Positions 34,183 through 42,797 are shown, counted from the stretch's first letter. The stretch: DNA of 64,000 nt from Bog-756 sp049517675 (GCA_049517675.1 JBEKRV010000014.1:36361-100360); one strand, 5' to 3'. The notes: generated by a model not told the origin, from the sequence alone. Program-made: numbers and translations.

Positions 34183-34500
34183 TCAGTGCACGCCCTGACC
34201 GGTCGAGAAGCAGAAGTTGACGATGGCCGGGCCCGCCCCAATCAGCAGCGCGGCCAGTCCGGAGACCAGCACCGCCTTCCGTCCGCTGTAGGACTGCTGG
34301 TAGTTCTGGCTGTGGGCGCCGAGGGCCCACATGGCCGCCCCGACCAGCAGGCCGACCAACGACAACGCCAGGGCCCACCCGCCGATGCCGTCGGTCAGCT
34401 TCTGGAGCACCTCTCCCCCCGGCAGCTGGCTCGGGTCCGGGGTCATCGAGACGTCGACGAGGCGGACGTGGGTCAGGGCGGTCAGCGCGGCGTGGGTCAT
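34183..34500 (-). CDS. Small two-TM DUF6112-like secretion protein
   Basis: A 105-residue protein with two hydrophobic helices (GGWALALSLVGLLVGAAMWAL near 40-60 and KAVLVSGLAALLIGAGPAIV near 75-95), of the size and layout of DUF6112/VirB2-VirB3-like small proteins that precede TrbL genes in actinobacterial modules. First gene of the five-gene operon. The ATG at 34500 is chosen; an ATG at 34512 adds four residues. The AT-rich upstream region holds TGTAAT as a possible -10. Exact family is less certain than its position. Confidence 0.75.
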   Translation of the reverse strand: MTHAALTALTHVRLVDVSMTPDPSQLPGGEVLQKLTDGIGGWALALSLVGLLVGAAMWALGAHSQNYQQSYSGRKAVLVSGLAALLIGAGPAIVNFCFSTGQGVH

Positions 34501-34619
34501 GCCGGCAACCATAGAAGCACTTTCGGCCTATTACAATATGTTTCAATGCTTTTCATGTATTCTCGGACGCTATCCGGGGGCTGCCCGACTCCGTCGCCGC
34601 GGCCTGTCACACTTAGACC
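34501..34619. promoter_or_regulatory. AT-rich divergent promoter region of secretion module and kinase gene
   Basis: Unlike the surrounding DNA, 34512-34565 is rich in A and T. For the kinase gene, CACACT (34608-34613) lies six bases before the GTG, as in other leaderless starts here. For the secretion operon TGTAAT on the minus strand near 34535 is a weak -10 candidate. No clear operator was found. Confidence 0.4.
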
Positions 34620-35789
34620 GTGAAGCCCTATGTGATCGGATACATCGTCCTGGGCGTGGTGGCGGTGGCCGCGGTGGTGATCGCCAACGCGGCCGGCCGG
34701 CGAGCCGGGCGGCGGAGCCTCCAGCAACGGCTGACCGCGCTCTCCAACCGGCTCGGGGTCGAAGCGCCCGACGACCACGGGATGGAGCCGGTGCTGAGCC
34801 ACCTGGAGAAGGTGGCCGGCGACGCCGCCGAGGCGGTCACCGAGGCCAGCGCTGACGCCATCCGGCTCCGCCGGGCCCTCGACACCCTCACCCAGGGCGT
34901 CATCGTCTGCGACGAGAACGGCGAGGTCGCGTTCCGCAACGCCCGGGCCGTGGCGCTCATGAACAACCGCCACGGGGACGCGCTCGCCGCCCAGGCCGTC
35001 ACCGAATTGCTCGAGAACGCCTGGCAGGAGGGCTCGGCCGAGCGCACCCTCGATCTCTACGGTCCTCCCCGGCAGACCCTGGCCGTGCGCACCCGCCTCA
35101 TCGACGACGGCCGCCGACCGCTCGGGGTGATCGCCATCATCGAGGACGTCTCCGAGCGCCGCCGGCTCGAGGAGATCCGCCGCGACTTCGTGGCCAATGT
35201 CAGCCATGAGCTCAAGACCCCGATCGGCGCCCTCGGGCTGCTGGCCGAGACCCTCACCGTCGAGCCCGACCCCGAGGTGGCCCAGCGCCTGGCGTCCCGG
35301 ATCCACGCCGAGGCCTTCCGGGTCAGCCGGATCATCGACGACCTGCTCGACCTCAGCCGCATCGAGTCCGAGGAGACCCCGCCCCGCGAGCCGATCCACA
35401 TCAACCTGGTCATGGCCGAGGCGGTCGAGCGGGTGCGGAGCGCCGCCGAGCAACGTCGGATCTCCATCGAGCTCGACGAGCCCGACCCCCCGGTCCACGT
35501 GGTCGGCGACCGCCGCCAGCTGGTCTCGGCCATCCACAGCCTCCTGGAGAACGCGGTCACCTTCTCCTACGAGGACGCCTCGGTGAGGGTCTCCGGCCAC
35601 CAGGCCGACGGGGAGATCCGCCTCTCGGTGTCCGACACCGGGGTGGGCATCCCCACCCGCGACCTCGAGCGCATCTTCGAACGCTTCTACCGGGTCGACC
35701 ACGGCCGCCGGGTGGAGGTCGACTCGCGCGAGGGTGAGGGATCCACCTTCACCCTGGTCCTCCCCAATCCGCCCGAATACACCGCATGA
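34620..35789 (+). CDS. SenX3-like sensor histidine kinase lacking the G2 box
   Basis: A 389-residue membrane kinase. An N-terminal helix (VIGYIVLGVVAVAAVVIANA) is followed by a PAS domain (residues about 85-175), the H-box FVANVSHELKTPIGAL with the phospho-acceptor histidine near 197, the N-box SAIHSLLENAVTFS, the G1 box SDTGVGIP and the F-box FERFYRVD. Directly after RVDHGRR the protein jumps to VEVDSREGEGSTFTLVLP: the G2 ATP-lid motif GTGLGLAI and about 25 residues are missing in frame. Family members have both. Loss would impair ATP binding. It may be a true in-frame deletion between short repeats or an assembly error. GTG start, cotranscribed with the RegX3-like regulator. Confidence 0.85.
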   Translation: MKPYVIGYIVLGVVAVAAVVIANAAGRRAGRRSLQQRLTALSNRLGVEAPDDHGMEPVLSHLEKVAGDAAEAVTEASADAIRLRRALDTLTQGVIVCDENGEVAFRNARAVALMNNRHGDALAAQAVTELLENAWQEGSAERTLDLYGPPRQTLAVRTRLIDDGRRPLGVIAIIEDVSERRRLEEIRRDFVANVSHELKTPIGALGLLAETLTVEPDPEVAQRLASRIHAEAFRVSRIIDDLLDLSRIESEETPPREPIHINLVMAEAVERVRSAAEQRRISIELDEPDPPVHVVGDRRQLVSAIHSLLENAVTFSYEDASVRVSGHQADGEIRLSVSDTGVGIPTRDLERIFERFYRVDHGRRVEVDSREGEGSTFTLVLPNPPEYTA

Positions 35790-35826
35790 CCTCGGTATCG
35801 TGGTCGGAGTGGCCGGAGGGCTCCCG

Positions 35827-36669
35827 GTGAGCAAGAGTGATGGCGTGAGCAAGGACGGGAACGGACAGGTGGACGTCGACGTCCCGACCCAGACCCGGGT
35901 CCTCCTGGCCGAGGACGACGAGTCGTTCGTCGACGCCCTGGTGGTCGGCCTGGCCCGCGAGGGTTTCGACGTCGTCGTGGCCACCGACGGCACGGAGGCG
36001 CTGCGCCTGTTCGCCGAGGTCGACCCCGACCTGATCCTGCTCGACCTGATGCTCCCCCGACTGTCCGGCATCGACGTCTGCCGTTCCATCCGGGCCCATT
36101 CGTCCGTGCCGATCATCATGGTCACGGCCAAGGGCACCGAGATCGACACCGTTGTCGGCCTCGAGGTCGGGGCGGACGACTACGTCACCAAGCCCTACCG
36201 GCTCCGCGAGCTGGTGGCGCGGATGCGTGCGGTGCTGCGCCGCACCCCGGGTGAGGGGGACGACAACGGCGAGGACGCGTCCGGGGGCGAGGGCTCCGAG
36301 TCCGCCGACAACGGCGAGCCACGCCGGGGACGGTCCCCCGAGCGCCATCCCGAGCCGGGCTCGGTGTTGGAGGCCGGTGGCATCCAGGTCGACGTCGACC
36401 GCCACCTGGTGTTCATCCGGGGCGACGAGGTCCACCTCCGTCGCAAGGAGTTCGAGCTGCTCTCGCTGCTCATGGAGAACGCCGGGCGCCTGCTGACCCG
36501 CGACGTGCTGATCGACCGCATCTGGGGCTCCGACTACTTCGGTGACACCAAGACCCTCGACGTCCACATCAAGCGCCTGCGGTCCCACATCGAGGAGGAC
36601 CCCTCCTCCCCCAAGCTGATCACCACCATCCGCGGTGTCGGCTACCGCTTCGACGCGAAGCGCGACTGA
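35827..36669 (+). CDS. RegX3-like OmpR-family response regulator
   Basis: A 280-residue regulator. The receiver domain (about residues 20-130) has the acidic pair EDDE, the phospho-acceptor aspartate in LILLDLMLPRLSG, threonine in MVTAKG and lysine in VTKPYR. The winged-helix domain (about 190-275) reads EVHLRRKEFELLSLLMENAG, VLIDRIWGSDYFGDTKTLDVHIKRLR and TIRGVGYRF. An acidic Gly/Glu/Asp-rich insert of about 45 residues separates the two, longer than in mycobacterial RegX3. The GTG at 35827 has GGAGGG six bases upstream. SenX3/RegX3 pairs control phosphate-starvation genes; that role is inferred. Confidence 0.9.
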   Translation: MSKSDGVSKDGNGQVDVDVPTQTRVLLAEDDESFVDALVVGLAREGFDVVVATDGTEALRLFAEVDPDLILLDLMLPRLSGIDVCRSIRAHSSVPIIMVTAKGTEIDTVVGLEVGADDYVTKPYRLRELVARMRAVLRRTPGEGDDNGEDASGGEGSESADNGEPRRGRSPERHPEPGSVLEAGGIQVDVDRHLVFIRGDEVHLRRKEFELLSLLMENAGRLLTRDVLIDRIWGSDYFGDTKTLDVHIKRLRSHIEEDPSSPKLITTIRGVGYRFDAKRD

Positions 36670-36684
36670 CCGCCGCGCCGCCGC

Positions 36685-37974
36685 TCAGCTGCGTGCCGGG
36701 ATGACCGTCTCGCCCCGCAAGTAGGGGGCGAGCACCTCGGGCAGGACCACCGAGCCGTCCGGCCGGCGCCCCGTCTCGACGATGGCCGCCCAGATCCGGG
36801 CCCAAGCCAGCGCCGAACCGTTGAGGGTGTGGACGAAGGCTGGGGTGCCGCCGCCGTTCGGCCGGTAACGGATGTTGGCCCGGCGGGCCTGGTAATCGGT
36901 GCACCAGCTGACCGACGACACCTCGAGCCACTGGTCGACGCCGGGCGAGTAGACCTCGAGGTCGAACGTCCGGGTCGCCGAGATGCCCATGTCCCCGGCG
37001 CACAGGTCGAGCACGCGGTACTGGAGGCCGAGGCGGCGCAGGAGCTCCTCGGCCCGGGCCACCATGGCGTCGAGCAGCCCGGGGGCCTCCTCGGGCGTGG
37101 CGTAGGCGAACAGCTCGACCTTGTCGAACTCGTGGACCCGGAGCAGACCCCGGGTGTCGCGGCCGGCCGCGCCGGCCTCGCGGCGGTAGCAAGCGGTGCC
37201 GGCGGTCAACTTGAGCGGCAGGTCGTCCTCCTCCAGCACGTCGCCCCGCCACATCGACGTCAGGGGCACCTCGGCGGTCGGGATGGCCCACAGGTCGTCC
37301 CGTTCGATGTGGTACGCCTCCTCCTCGAACTTCGGGAGGTGGCCGGTCGAGACCATGGTGGCGGTCAGCACCAGGGTCGGAGGCCGCACCTCCTCGAACT
37401 CGTCGGAATGGCTGTCGAGGGCGAACGAGCTGAGGGCCCGCAGCAGCCGCGCCCCGAAGCCACGGTAGAGGGGGAACATCGACCCGGAGAGCTTGGCCCC
37501 GCGCTCCATGTCGAGCAGGCCCAGCTCGGTGCCGATCTCCCAGTGGGGGACCCGTTGGGCGTCGGTGTAGGTCGGTTCGACGTCGGGCCAGGCGCGCACC
37601 ACCACGTTGTCGTCGGCACCGGTGCCGTCGGGGGTGTCCGCGCTGGGCAGGTTGGGGAGGAACAGCAGGGCCCGGCGGACCTCCTCCTGGGCCCGGTCGG
37701 CCACGGTGTTGAGCTCGCGCTCCCGGTCCCCTTCGGCCCGGCTGTCGTCGGCCAGCCGTTCGGCCAGGTCGATGTCGCCGGCCCGGCGGGCCTCGCCCAC
37801 CCGCTTGGACAGCGCCTTCACCGCGGCCCGCACCTCGTCCCGGGCCCCGATGGCCGACCGCGACGCCGCGTCGAGCGCGACCAGGCGGTCGATCTCCCCG
37901 GGATCCACTCCCCGGCGGGACAGTGCGGCCTTGACCGCTTCGGTGTCGTCTCGGACCAGTCTGATATCGATCAT
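36685..37974 (-). CDS. serS: Seryl-tRNA synthetase
   Basis: A 429-residue class II synthetase. The N-terminal coiled-coil arm (residues about 1-105) reaches the variable arm of tRNA-Ser. The catalytic core shows motif 1, motif 2 (CYRREAGAAGRDTRGLLRVH, near 255-275) and motif 3 (GRRPDGSVVLPEVLAPYLRG, near 400-420). It charges tRNA-Ser with serine. The ATG at 37974 sits nine bases after the -10 TACCGT, which overlaps the -10 of the divergent ABC gene. Confidence 0.97.
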   Translation of the reverse strand: MIDIRLVRDDTEAVKAALSRRGVDPGEIDRLVALDAASRSAIGARDEVRAAVKALSKRVGEARRAGDIDLAERLADDSRAEGDRERELNTVADRAQEEVRRALLFLPNLPSADTPDGTGADDNVVVRAWPDVEPTYTDAQRVPHWEIGTELGLLDMERGAKLSGSMFPLYRGFGARLLRALSSFALDSHSDEFEEVRPPTLVLTATMVSTGHLPKFEEEAYHIERDDLWAIPTAEVPLTSMWRGDVLEEDDLPLKLTAGTACYRREAGAAGRDTRGLLRVHEFDKVELFAYATPEEAPGLLDAMVARAEELLRRLGLQYRVLDLCAGDMGISATRTFDLEVYSPGVDQWLEVSSVSWCTDYQARRANIRYRPNGGGTPAFVHTLNGSALAWARIWAAIVETGRRPDGSVVLPEVLAPYLRGETVIPARS

Positions 37975-37983
37975 GTCGGCACA

Positions 37984-37993
37984 ACGGTAGCGT
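37984..37993. promoter_or_regulatory. Overlapping divergent -10 elements for serS and the ABC transporter
   Basis: ACGGTAGCGT contains TACCGT on the minus strand (37989-37984, nine bases from the serS ATG) and TAGCGT on the plus strand (37988-37993, eight bases from the ABC GTG). They share two bases, so the two promoters should exclude each other. Confidence 0.45.
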
Positions 37994-38001
37994 GACCACC
38001 C

Positions 38002-39057
38002 GTGGACCACGCCGACGACGCACCCGACCGAGGTGCGACCCGCCGGACCGACGCGGATGCCCTCGCTCCCGGCGCGGTCGCCGTCGACTGCGACGGCATG
38101 GTCGTCCGCTACGGCGACACCCTCGCCGTCGACCGGCTCTCGTTCACCGCACGCCACGGCGAGGTGCTGGCCCTGCTCGGACCCAACGGGGCGGGCAAGA
38201 CGAGCACGGTCGAGGCCCTCGAGGGGTACCGTCCGGTCGCCTCCGGCACCGTCCGCGTCCTCGGGCTCGACCCCGGGAGCGACCATGCCGCCCTCGTCCC
38301 GAGGATCGGGGTCATGCTCCAGAACGGCGGCGTCTACCCGATGCTCGGGCCGGCACAGGTGCTCCACCTGTTCGCCGCGTACTACGAGGACCCCGAGGAC
38401 CCCGACGCCCTCCTCGACCTGGTCGGCCTCGGCCGAGTCCGGCGCACGCCGTGGCGCCGGCTCTCCGGCGGCGAGCAGCAGCGGCTGTCGCTCGCCCTGG
38501 CCCTCGTGGGCCGCCCGGAGGTGCTCTTCCTCGACGAGCCGACCGCCGGTGTCGACCCCGAGGGCAGGATCGTCGTCCGCGACATCATCACCGCCCAGCG
38601 CGACAGGGGACGCTGCGTCCTCCTCACCACCCACGAGCTGGCCGAGGCCGAGCGGGTGGCGGACCGGGTGGTCATCGTCGAACACGGTCGCCTGCTCGCC
38701 GAGGGTACGCCGGCCGAGCTGGCCGCGGGTACCGCCGACGGATCGGTGCGGTTCACCACCGACCCCGGCATCGACACCGCGGCTCTGGCCAGGGCCGTCG
38801 CCCCCGGGGCCGACGTCGTCGAGGAGGCCGACGGCGCCTACCGGCTCCACCTGCCCGAGGGAACCGCGATCCCGCCCGTCGTGGCCGCCCTGGCCGGCTG
38901 GCTGGCCGAACGGGACCTGGCCCTGGGCGACCTGCGCACCGGCCGGTCCCTCGAGGAGGCATACCTGGCCATCACCGGCGCCCGCGACGAGCCGGAATCC
39001 GACACCGACAGCGGCGCGGCGAGGGGCCGACGCGGGCGGACACGGGGGCGGCGCTGA
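38002..39057 (+). CDS. ABC transporter ATP-binding protein (drug-exporter type)
   Basis: A 351-residue ATPase. Walker A is LLGPNGAGKTST near residue 60, the Q-loop MLQNGGVYPM, the ABC signature RLSGGEQQRLS near 155, Walker B VLFLDEPTAG near 175 and the switch histidine in LLTTHELAEAERVADR. A C-terminal extension of about 100 residues, as in DrrA-like exporters, follows. It powers the permease encoded next, with which its stop overlaps (TGATG). GTG start, probably leaderless. The exported compound is unknown. Confidence 0.93.
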   Translation: MDHADDAPDRGATRRTDADALAPGAVAVDCDGMVVRYGDTLAVDRLSFTARHGEVLALLGPNGAGKTSTVEALEGYRPVASGTVRVLGLDPGSDHAALVPRIGVMLQNGGVYPMLGPAQVLHLFAAYYEDPEDPDALLDLVGLGRVRRTPWRRLSGGEQQRLSLALALVGRPEVLFLDEPTAGVDPEGRIVVRDIITAQRDRGRCVLLTTHELAEAERVADRVVIVEHGRLLAEGTPAELAAGTADGSVRFTTDPGIDTAALARAVAPGADVVEEADGAYRLHLPEGTAIPPVVAALAGWLAERDLALGDLRTGRSLEEAYLAITGARDEPESDTDSGAARGRRGRTRGRR

Positions 39058-39797
39058 TGCGGCCCCTCGCGGCACAGCTGCGGGCCGAGGTCGCCATGCT
39101 CTTCACCAACGGGGAGACCGTCTTCCTCACCCTCGGGATCCCGGTGGTGTTCCTCCTCTTCTTCTCGGCGGTGCACGTGCTCCCCACCGGCACTCCGCAC
39201 CCGGTCGACTTCCTCGTCCCGGGCATCCTGGCCCTCGCCGTGATGTCGACCTCGATGACCGCACTGTCCATCGGCACCGGCTTCGAGCGCGGGTACGGCG
39301 TCCTCAAGCGACTGGGATCGACGCCCCTCGGGCGGCCCCGCCTGCTGGCGGCCAAGATCCTGGCCATCATCGCCGTCGAGGTGCTCCAGGCCGCCGTCCT
39401 GGTGGGCGTCGGGTACGCGCTGGGTTGGAGTCCCGGGGGCCCGGGCGGGACGGGCGCACTGGTGGGCGAGGCGCTCGCCGCCATGGTCCTCGGCACCGTG
39501 GGCTTCGGCGGCATCGGCCTGGTCCTGGCCGGCACCCTCAAACCGCTGGTGAACCTGGCCGTGGTCAACGCGCTCTTCGTGGTGCTGCTCCTGCTGGGCG
39601 GGATGCTGATCCCGCTGTCCAAGCTGCCCGGCTGGCTCGCCGACCTGTCGAGGGCGCTACCCGCCGCAGCCCTGTCCGAGGCACTGCACGGTGCCCTCGG
39701 TCACGGGACCCCGGTGTCGGCCCGCGACTGGATCGTGCTGGCGGTGTGGGCGATCGGCGCGCCGGTCGTCGCCGGCGCCGTCTTCCGCTGGGAGTAG
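39057..39797 (+). CDS. ABC-2 type permease
   Basis: A 246-residue integral membrane protein with six predicted helices (ETVFLTLGIPVVFLLFFSAV, FLVPGILALAVMSTSMTAL, LAIIAVEVLQAAVLVGVG, AMVLGTVGFGGIGLVLAGTL, LAVVNALFVVLLLLGGMLIP, and WIVLAVWAIGAPVVAGAV). The family motif FERGYGVLKRLGSTPLGR lies between helices 2 and 3. It is the membrane half of the exporter whose ATPase is just upstream; the ATG shares a base with that stop. Confidence 0.93.
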   Translation: MRPLAAQLRAEVAMLFTNGETVFLTLGIPVVFLLFFSAVHVLPTGTPHPVDFLVPGILALAVMSTSMTALSIGTGFERGYGVLKRLGSTPLGRPRLLAAKILAIIAVEVLQAAVLVGVGYALGWSPGGPGGTGALVGEALAAMVLGTVGFGGIGLVLAGTLKPLVNLAVVNALFVVLLLLGGMLIPLSKLPGWLADLSRALPAAALSEALHGALGHGTPVSARDWIVLAVWAIGAPVVAGAVFRWE

Positions 39798-39808
39798 CCG
39801 GTGCCCAC

Positions 39809-40426
39809 TCAGCCGCCCCCGGCCAACCGGCGGATCCATCCGTCGAGCTGGGTCGCGTCCACGGCACCGATGACGTGGCCGACCACCACGCCCGACTCGT
39901 CGATGAAGAACGTGTTGGGTTCGGCGTTGAGCCCGTAGACGTCGCCGGTCACCCGCAGGTCGGCATCCTGGGCCACCGGGTAGGTGATGCCCGCCGACCT
40001 GATGAACGGCACCGCGTCGGCCGGCGGGTCGGCGGCGTCGACGCCGACGAACTGGACGATCGAGCCCTCGCTCTGCTCGGTCCGGGCCGTCGCCGCCAGC
40101 AGCGGGGTCTCCTTCTGGCACGGGATGCACCACGACGCGAAGAAGTTGAGGACGACCGGCCGGTGTCGGTCGACACCCAGGGCGTCGAGCACCACCGGAG
40201 GACCACCGAGCACCGAGGGCAGGGCGAAGTTTGGAGCCGTCGTCCCGATCCCGACCACGCCACCGGTCCCGGACCCGCTCTTCGAGGTGGTGCCGAGGCC
40301 CACGAAGAGGACCACGGCCAGGACGGCGGCCAGGAGGACCCCGATCAGGAAGGCCCGCAGTCGGCGGGGCTGCCGGGGCGACGGGGACGCCGACGTCGGT
40401 GCGCCGGGGTCGGACCCGTCGGGCAC
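39809..40426 (-). CDS. TlpA/ResA-like membrane-anchored thioredoxin
   Basis: A thioredoxin-like protein of about 205 residues. A short Pro/Ser-rich N-terminus precedes one membrane anchor (LRAFLIGVLLAAVLAVVLFV), so the domain faces outside. The domain begins VGTTAPNFALPSVLGG; the redox motif is FFASWCIPCQKETPL (WCxxC) and the cis-proline loop is EPNTFFIDESG. It probably reduces haem-binding or copper-binding cysteines during cytochrome oxidase assembly, consistent with ctaB and ctaA next to it. The GTG at 40426 is chosen; a TTG at 40459 overlaps the ctaB stop (TTGA) and would add 11 residues. Confidence 0.85.
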   Translation of the reverse strand: MPDGSDPGAPTSASPSPRQPRRLRAFLIGVLLAAVLAVVLFVGLGTTSKSGSGTGGVVGIGTTAPNFALPSVLGGPPVVLDALGVDRHRPVVLNFFASWCIPCQKETPLLAATARTEQSEGSIVQFVGVDAADPPADAVPFIRSAGITYPVAQDADLRVTGDVYGLNAEPNTFFIDESGVVVGHVIGAVDATQLDGWIRRLAGGG

Positions 40427-40455
40427 GACGTCGCCCGGGCCGTCCGGCTCCGCGG

Positions 40456-41361
40456 TCAACGGGTGACGAAGACGTCGACCGCCATGACGACGAACAGCAG
40501 CGTCAGGTAGGTGATCGAGTAGCTGAAGAGCTGCATGGACGCCTTCGGCGTCGCCTGGACCCACAGCCGGACGGCGAAGGCGATGAAGCCCGCCCCGAGG
40601 ACGGCTGCCGCCGCCACGTACAGCATGCCGAGATGGGCCACCGGGGCGAGGGCCAGGGTGAGCCCGACCATGACGACCGTGTAGGCGAGGATCTCGATGG
40701 CCGTCCGGCGGAAGCTGGCCACGACCGGCATCATCGGTACGTTGGCCGCCTCGTAGTCGTCCCGGTACTTGACGGCCAGGGCCCAGAAGTGGGGCGGCGT
40801 CCACATGAAGATGATCCCGAACAGCACCAGCGGGGCCCATGCCAGCGAGTCGGTCACCGCGGCCCAGCCGACCAGTACCGGCATGGCGCCGGCGGCGCCG
40901 CCGATCACGATGTTCTGCTTGCTGGTCCGCTTGAGCCAGAGCGTGTAGACGAAGACGTAGAACAACGTGGCCGATACGGCCAGCACGGCGGAGAGCAGGT
41001 TGACCCACGCCCACAGCTCGGCGAAGGCCACGACCTCCAGGGTGACCGCGAAGATGAGCGCGTTGCGGGGGGCGATCACCCCGGTGACCAACGGCCGCTT
41101 GCGGGTCCGCTGCATGAGCTTGTCGATGTCCCGGTCGACGTACATGTTGATGGCATTGGCCCCGCCCGCGGCGAGCGCCCCGCCCACCAGTGTGGCGATC
41201 ATGAGCCAGACACCCGGCAACCCGCCCTTGGCCAGGATCATGGTCGGCAGGGTGGTGATGAGCAGGAGCTCGATGATGCGCGGCTTGGTCAGCGCCACGT
41301 AAGCGCCGACGCGTGACACCAGCGAGAGGCGGCCGGGAAGGGCCACGGCAGGGACGGACAT
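40456..41361 (-). CDS. ctaB: Protohaem IX farnesyltransferase (haem O synthase)
   Basis: A 301-residue UbiA-family prenyltransferase with about nine membrane helices. The first aspartate motif is NAINMYVDRDIDKLMQRT near residue 70 and the second region MWTPPHFWALAVKYRDDYE near 180-200. It adds a farnesyl group to haem b to make haem O for cytochrome oxidase. The ATG at 41361 lies seven bases after the -10 TAGTCT. Transcribed divergently from ctaA, which performs the next step, and upstream of the TlpA-like gene. Confidence 0.96.
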   Translation of the reverse strand: MSVPAVALPGRLSLVSRVGAYVALTKPRIIELLLITTLPTMILAKGGLPGVWLMIATLVGGALAAGGANAINMYVDRDIDKLMQRTRKRPLVTGVIAPRNALIFAVTLEVVAFAELWAWVNLLSAVLAVSATLFYVFVYTLWLKRTSKQNIVIGGAAGAMPVLVGWAAVTDSLAWAPLVLFGIIFMWTPPHFWALAVKYRDDYEAANVPMMPVVASFRRTAIEILAYTVVMVGLTLALAPVAHLGMLYVAAAAVLGAGFIAFAVRLWVQATPKASMQLFSYSITYLTLLFVVMAVDVFVTR

Positions 41362-41490
41362 CGCTCCCAGACTACCCCCAACCCGTTCGACCGGTCCCCT
41401 CGGCGATCTCCGGTGCCGTGCCGACGCCCTCCGGTGCCGTGCCGACGCGGTGAGGCCGGGGTTCGGGAGGCCCGATACCATCGATGGGCG

Positions 41491-42456
41491 GTGCCCACCC
41501 TGCGAATCAGTCCCCGCGGCTTCCTCCTCCTGTGCCGGATCTCCCTGGCGACGATCGCACTCAACGTGGCCACCGGCGCCGCCGTCCGCCTGTCCGACTC
41601 CGGCCTCGGCTGCCCCGACTGGCCGACGTGCGCCCACGAGCACCTGACCCCGCCGCTCTCCATCCATCCGATCGTCGAATTCGGCAACCGGATGGTCGTC
41701 GTCCTCCTGGTCGTCGCCTGCGGGGTGACCTGGGTGGCGTCGATGTTCCGGTCCCCGTCCCGACGGGACCTCCGGTGGCTGTCCGGCGGGCTCATCCTCG
41801 GGATCCTGGGCGAGTCGGTCCTCGGGGCCGCCGTCGTCTACTCCAAGCTCAACGCCTACGTGGTCATGACCCACTTCATGGTGGGCATCGCCCTCTTGAC
41901 GGTGAGCGTCGTGCTCACCCTGCGGGCCGACCACGGGCCCGGCCGCGGCACGCTGGTCGTGACCCGGCGGGTGCTGGTGACGACCCGGGTCTACCTGGTC
42001 CTCCTGGTGCTGGCCATCGCCGCCGGCACCGCGACCACCGGGGCCGGCCCCCACGCCGGCGGCAAGGGGGCCAAGCGGGTGCCCGTCCCCCTGGCCGACA
42101 TGGCCCGCATCCACGCGGAGACGGTCCTGGTCACCGGGGCCGTGCTGCTCGCCCTGCTGTGGATGCTGTGGAGGTCGAACGCACCGGCACGCGTCCAGGA
42201 GTCGGGCCGGATCCTCATCGGGGCCATGGTGATCCAGGGGATCATCGGCTACACCCAGTACTTCACCCACCTCCCGGTAGGCCTGGTCTGGCTCCACGTG
42301 GTCGGCGCGACCCTGGTGTGGTCGACCGCGCTGTGGTTCCACCACGGGCTCTCCGACCACCGTCGTGAGGTCGCCGCGGTGGACGAGCCCGAACCCGCTG
42401 GCGGGACCGGGCTGGCGGAACCGGTCCCGGCCGTCGCGGTCGGGGACGCGCGGTGA
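41491..42456 (+). CDS. ctaA: Haem A synthase (COX15/CtaA)
   Basis: A 321-residue membrane protein with eight predicted helices. The extracytoplasmic loop carries the conserved cysteine pair LGCPDWPTC near residue 45 and the first histidine pair includes HPIVEFGNRMVVV and THFMVGIALL; the C-terminal half repeats the four-helix bundle (ARIHAETVLVTGAV, LVWLHVVGATLVW). It oxidises haem O to haem A. The GTG at 41491 is chosen from the start of the first helix; TACCAT lies nine bases upstream. Its stop overlaps clpS (GTGA). Confidence 0.93.
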   Translation: MPTLRISPRGFLLLCRISLATIALNVATGAAVRLSDSGLGCPDWPTCAHEHLTPPLSIHPIVEFGNRMVVVLLVVACGVTWVASMFRSPSRRDLRWLSGGLILGILGESVLGAAVVYSKLNAYVVMTHFMVGIALLTVSVVLTLRADHGPGRGTLVVTRRVLVTTRVYLVLLVLAIAAGTATTGAGPHAGGKGAKRVPVPLADMARIHAETVLVTGAVLLALLWMLWRSNAPARVQESGRILIGAMVIQGIIGYTQYFTHLPVGLVWLHVVGATLVWSTALWFHHGLSDHRREVAAVDEPEPAGGTGLAEPVPAVAVGDAR

Positions 42457-42797
42457 GGTCGGCTCCTCCCCCGGAGCAACGCCGGGAACCGGTCGCGGTG
42501 GTCCCGCCCGAGACCGTGCCCGTAGGGGACGTCGAGACCATCCTCGGCCAGGACACCACCCTCGACAGGCCGTGGCTGGTGATCGTGTGGAACGACCCGA
42601 TCAACCTGATGTCGTACGTGACCTTCGTCCTCCAGAAGCTCTTCGGCTACTCGAAGGAGAAGGCGACCGCGCTCATGCTGGACGTCCACCACAAGGGCCG
42701 GGCCGTGGTCTCGTCGGGCAGCCGGGAGCGGGCCGAGCTCGACGTCTACCGCCTCCACGAGCACGGTCTGTGGGCCACCATGGAGCAGTCCACGTGA
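42453..42797 (+). CDS. clpS: ATP-dependent Clp protease adaptor ClpS
   Basis: A 114-residue N-degron adaptor. After a disordered N-terminus of about 35 residues the core reads RPWLVIVWNDPINLMSYVTF, KLFGYSKEKATALMLDVHHK and GRAVVSSGSRERAELDVYRL. The acidic ND and the histidine in VHHKG line the pocket for the N-terminal residue of substrates, which ClpS passes to ClpC or ClpA. GTG start overlaps ctaA and the stop overlaps the DUF2017 gene. Confidence 0.95.
   Translation: MRSAPPPEQRREPVAVVPPETVPVGDVETILGQDTTLDRPWLVIVWNDPINLMSYVTFVLQKLFGYSKEKATALMLDVHHKGRAVVSSGSRERAELDVYRLHEHGLWATMEQST

Noticed and set aside
31067..34546. One continuous 1,159-codon minus-strand frame
   Set aside because: Only the part from 32605 down matches a family; the upstream part is a shadow of the TrbL-like gene, which is coupled by GTGA.
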